Assembly (NCBI GenBank): GCA_027596945.1
Contig: JADGJH010001325.1
Coordinates: forward strand, 1-10,670
Direction of reading: 5' to 3'
From: Physocladia obscura
Taxonomy: Eukaryota; Chytridiomycota; Chytridiomycetes; Chytridiales; Chytriomycetaceae
Length of the DNA: 10,670 bases
Part shown: one piece after another, positions 8,012 to 10,670 of the stretch
Position numbering within the stretch: position 1 is the first letter of the stretch
How the letters are laid out: every line of letters starts with the position of its first letter
Translations under genes and position numbers: made by a program
Notes under the pieces: generated by a model
Database searches by the model: none
Told to the model about the DNA's origin: nothing
Seen by the model: only the letters and a program-made list of their open reading frames with translations

Positions 8012-8423
8012 TCAATTTTTAAAACTTTTACAATACACTTTTGCTGTAAGTGCAACTGAAGCATCTACTTCTTGTGGATGTTTTACTCCATCATCAGTTA
8101 CATTAATATACTTCTTCTTTGTTGCTGTGGGTTTCATATTACCAGTCATTTTGTTCCACTTGTGGATGATGAATGGCACATTGATTGACTCACTCTCATC
8201 ATGATCACATGTAGTATTAAACCAAAAGTATTTTTAAAATTTCTTTTGTAATTGTAATACCATCTTTTGTCAATGTATTCACTAATATAATTGAAGGCCC
8301 AATCTTTTTAGCCATGTACATGGCACTGTTTATATGCTTTACAGTTTTTATTGAGTTGCAAAGTGATTGCAATGACACATGGTATGGAAAAGTAGCAAAA
8401 TTGGGGATGTTTGGAAACATCAC
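8012..8423 (-). pseudogene. Unrecognised degraded coding region
   Basis: Two minus-strand open pieces abut with a frameshift near 8235. The upstream piece covers 8423-8217 and contains MAKKIGPSIILVNTLTKDG. The downstream piece covers 8233-8015 (73 codons) and contains INVPFIIHKWNKMTGN and DDGVKHPQEVDASVALTAK, then TGA at 8014-8012. Amino-acid composition looks protein-like and the joined reading is smoother than either alone. I do not recognise the family. The surroundings are CpG-poor like the other relics, so a dead transposon or host gene is likely. A plus-strand open frame across part of it (8314-8538) is the main competing reading. Confidence 0.35.
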
Positions 8424-8739
8424 TGATTTCTATGAAAATAATGTGTTGAACCTGATGCCTTATTTAAAAAAACACAAAATTAAATTAAAAGAAAAGTTGG
8501 TTGACAAGCAGCAGAAAAAGCACATAGCATTGCTATAGCAAAAAAACTCGGCTGAAAGCCTGTGAGAAATGTGCAAAAACAAGGTTCTGTATTCTGCACT
8601 TACCCAGATCTTTTGCAAACAGATATGAAGAATGCAGACAGAGCTTTAATGACTGCCAATTTTGAGATTTTTCTTTGTCAAATTTCGTGTTTTTGCCTTT
8701 TCTGATCTCTTTTTTGTTATACTGTTTCTCTATCTTCAT

Positions 8740-8935
8740 CAGGTTTGAGTTTTGCTTAATACTATTGATGCTGAATTGGCATAGCAAACTGCAGAAACTG
8801 TTGCTGTTGCCATGGCTATTATATGTAATGTCATTGCAGCTGTTGATGATGTCATGGCTGGTGCTGCTGTTTGCATTGTCCCTGCTGTTGCTGTGGGTAC
8901 AACTGCAAATTCAATGGAAGAAAAAAAAAACATTT
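8740..8935 (+). pseudogene. Fragment coding for an Ala/Val-rich peptide, possibly a decayed GC-rich gene piece
   Basis: In one plus-strand frame the codons from about 8758 give an Ala/Val/Ile/Met-rich peptide (for instance TAETVAVAMAIICNVIAAV). A single TAG interrupts it near 8782, and it ends in SMEE before a run of A. Ala to Val or Thr are the changes that C-to-T decay of GCN codons produces, so the ancestor may have been Ala-rich. The minus strand reads as Ala/Thr-rich too, and the true strand is uncertain. No family was recognised. Confidence 0.25.
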
Positions 8936-10322
8936 TGTTTTATTTGTTTTTTTGTGTGTTTTTTCAAAATTTTATACAGAAAAATCCAAGTGCATATTCT
9001 GGATGCTGAAGATCCCAAATATTACTTTGGTTTGTATCTCTTCACACAAACAGTATGTTTGATATGAGAACATGGAAATCTCTTCTGATTCTGCTCTCTG
9101 ATTTAGAAATTGATTAGATGAAAACTGAAGAGAAGAGAGGCTTTTTAGTGAAAAAGAATAAAACTGTCAAAACACAAATGTCAAAAAACGTTTTTAGAAA
9201 CAAAAATTTAGATGAAAATGTTTTTACTCAGGATCACAGCACCTGACAAGCACCACATGCCATCCATCACTTCCAACAGAATTCTTTTATGCAAAGGATA
9301 AGTTTATTCTCCAGGCATAAAAACATAACTTTCACATTTTTCGTCTACTATTTACAAATAAACACAAACTAATAAGAAAGTTATAAAGTCATTACCTAAA
9401 TTATTGTCACAAAGAATGAAGAAATGACAAGGATGATTTGTTTTCTTGCATGACCTAAATATGCAAAAACAATAAATCAACTTACAGAACTCTTTGAGCA
9501 ATAATTCAATCAATGGGGAACAGATGAAAGCAATATAATAGCTTTATTTAACACATTATTCATAATGGTATATAATATTGTGCTTGTATCTGTAATCATA
9601 TATCTCTGTTGTAATCAAATAAAATAAAAAACAGATTTTTTTACTTGTTACAAAACACAAAGCATTTGATTGTCCTGACACAACAAAGCAACTTTGAGAA
9701 TAATAATTATTGCAACCAGTTAATAATAAAAGTAATCACTACATTTATTGGAAATTTCTCTTTCAAACGTGGCTTAGAACCTTTGACCACATACATTCTA
9801 TGCAAGAGCATGGCTTGCATAATAGATCAGAAGGTTTTTGACATTTGCATGCCATTAAACCAAAATGTAGACTTGAACAGTTTAGAAATAAAACATGTCA
9901 AAGGCCAAGACTAATAAGGAAAAATCCCAACATTGTGTGAAAGTTTTTACAATAAAGTTTTAGGCAACATATTGAAAACTAAAGACAATCAATAAAATAG
10001 AACAACTGAATGTAATAAATAACAATTATGCAATGTGTTACCAACAATGCATGACCAGCTGTTCATATAATTATTCACATATTTCACAGTCTTAATAATT
10101 TTTGACAAATTCAGACAAAAAGGAGTTCAAATCCAAAGAAATTAATTTGAAAATGAATCTGAAATGGAAAATATTTGAAATAGTATTTCAAATCCAATGA
10201 TTTAAAAAGGGCTTTGATTTCTTTTCTGTGAAAATATAATCTTACCATAAAACACAAATTCTACCTTTAAACCTGATCTACTATCAAGCTTCTAAAGCTC
10301 CCCCTCCATGTAAAAAACCAAC
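8936..10322. other. AT-rich, CpG-poor decayed DNA
   Basis: There are three CpGs in about 1.4 kb. One moderate open stretch (9645-9914, plus) would give an 89-residue Asn/Lys/Ile-rich peptide with no recognised motif and a non-ATG start; I do not call it a gene. Runs of A/T and a 21-bp palindrome at 10173-10193 are the only structure seen. It is probably old repeat sequence. Confidence 0.45.
10173..10193. repeat. 21-bp palindrome with 10-bp arms
   Basis: ATTTGAAATA and TATTTCAAAT are exact reverse complements around a single G. The ATTTGAAA core is shared with the palindrome at 2184-2199 on the other side of the gene island. This could reflect a common repeat family, such as the ends of a small non-autonomous DNA transposon. 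Confidence 0.45.
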
Positions 10323-10668
10323 AATTTGGCATGCTATTTGATTTGCTCAAATCACACTTAGTGAGCAGGTAGGATCATCAATGGGCTTTTTGTGATTACA
10401 GAGTTTCTTGAACTTATTTTTGACGGCGTTAAGGGCCTAGTTGTAGCTTAAAGCTACATACCACCCATTGAACTTGCTTCTATTCATTGCATCCTAATAG
10501 AAGAATATTTTTAATCACATCCAGAAGATTGCCAATTTTGTGTGGACACCAGTTCTGTCTATGTCATTTTGTAGCCATTCTATTTGCAGGTGCACTGTCA
10601 GGTTCTTCCTGTCCTTCCTCATTGCAATTTGCAAGATCATCAAGCAAAAGCTTGGTCATTGGCTCAAA
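10323..10668 (-). pseudogene. Degraded Myb/SANT-like (DUF6818-type) protein gene, continues past right edge
   Basis: On the minus strand an acidic piece (MTKLLLDDLANCNEEGQ, from 10659) runs to a TGA at 10566-10564. It continues in the same frame as NWCPHKIGNLLDVIKNILLLG up to a TAG at 10482-10480. After a frameshift the reading goes on with GWYVALSYN, a TAG at 10439-10437, ALNAVKNKFKKLCNHKKP, then DPTCSLSVI, a TGA at 10349-10347 and AN. A helix pair with a W near the second helix, a basic VKNKFKKL stretch and a KP-x-DPTC-x4-V end is, from memory, the pattern of DUF6818 Myb/SANT-like domains. Those are common in oomycetes and some early-diverging fungi. Both TGAs can be explained as former CGA (Arg). 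The broken frames are seen directly; the family call is from pattern memory. Confidence 0.5.
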
Positions 10669-10670
10669 GC

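Noticed and set aside
8675..9067. 130-codon plus-strand hydrophobic protein
   Set aside because: Leu/Phe-rich translation comes from T-rich and CTG/TTG-rich DNA; the frame has no motif and competes with the Ala-rich frame and the minus strand.
9645..9914. 89-codon plus-strand open frame as a gene
   Set aside because: It has a non-ATG start, an AT-rich Asn/Lys/Ile composition, no motif and a CpG-poor setting.
10442..10458. 17-bp palindrome TGTAGCTT-A-AAGCTACA as an independent regulatory site
   Set aside because: It falls inside the DUF6818-like relic and can be explained as part of its old coding sequence.
1..10670. CRISPR array, bacterial operon, terminators or ribosome-binding sites
   Set aside because: Spliced genes and fungal protein families show this is eukaryotic nuclear DNA; no spaced direct-repeat array is present.

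Overview
The window looks like nuclear DNA of an early-diverging filamentous fungus. Two spliced genes with short introns (67, 76 and 84 nt) are present. One encodes a fungal-specific Zn2Cys6 regulator fused to a PAS domain; the other encodes a RING-H2 protein. Both sit in AT-rich, repeat-littered DNA. Relics resembling Crinkler/RHS-type P-loop proteins and Myb/SANT-like (DUF6818-type) proteins, together with strong CpG loss in the flanks, fit Mucoromycota, perhaps Glomeromycotina or Endogonales. That clade placement is inference and is not shown by any single marker.

Layout. Positions 1-140 hold a tRNA-derived SINE-like head on the minus strand. Positions 276-2189 hold a broken plus-strand coding region with a damaged Walker A motif, best explained as a dead Crinkler/RHS-type NTPase gene. 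Positions 2190-2808 are AT-rich spacer. Positions 2809-4847 are a three-exon gene for a 631-residue RING-H2 protein, a probable E3 ubiquitin ligase. Positions 4848-5908 are spacer and 5' region with a CpG-rich promoter-like patch, one CCG-N7-CCG site and four 11-bp tandem repeats just before the next start codon. Positions 5909-7420 are a two-exon gene for a 475-residue regulator of the Ert1/AcuK/Rds2 group, which control gluconeogenesis and non-fermentable carbon use. Positions 7421-7730 are probable 3' UTR. Positions 7730-10670 are CpG-poor decayed DNA with fragments of several old genes, ending in a minus-strand DUF6818-like relic.

The two live genes are head to tail on the plus strand, 1061 bp apart. 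Nothing shows a shared function. What unites the window is contrast: an island about 5 kb long with ordinary CpG content holds both intact genes, and both flanks have roughly a tenth of that CpG density and only dead genes. This is the pattern expected where cytosine methylation of repeats drives CpG to TpG/CpA decay. Several of the disabling changes in the relics are the ones that process would produce.
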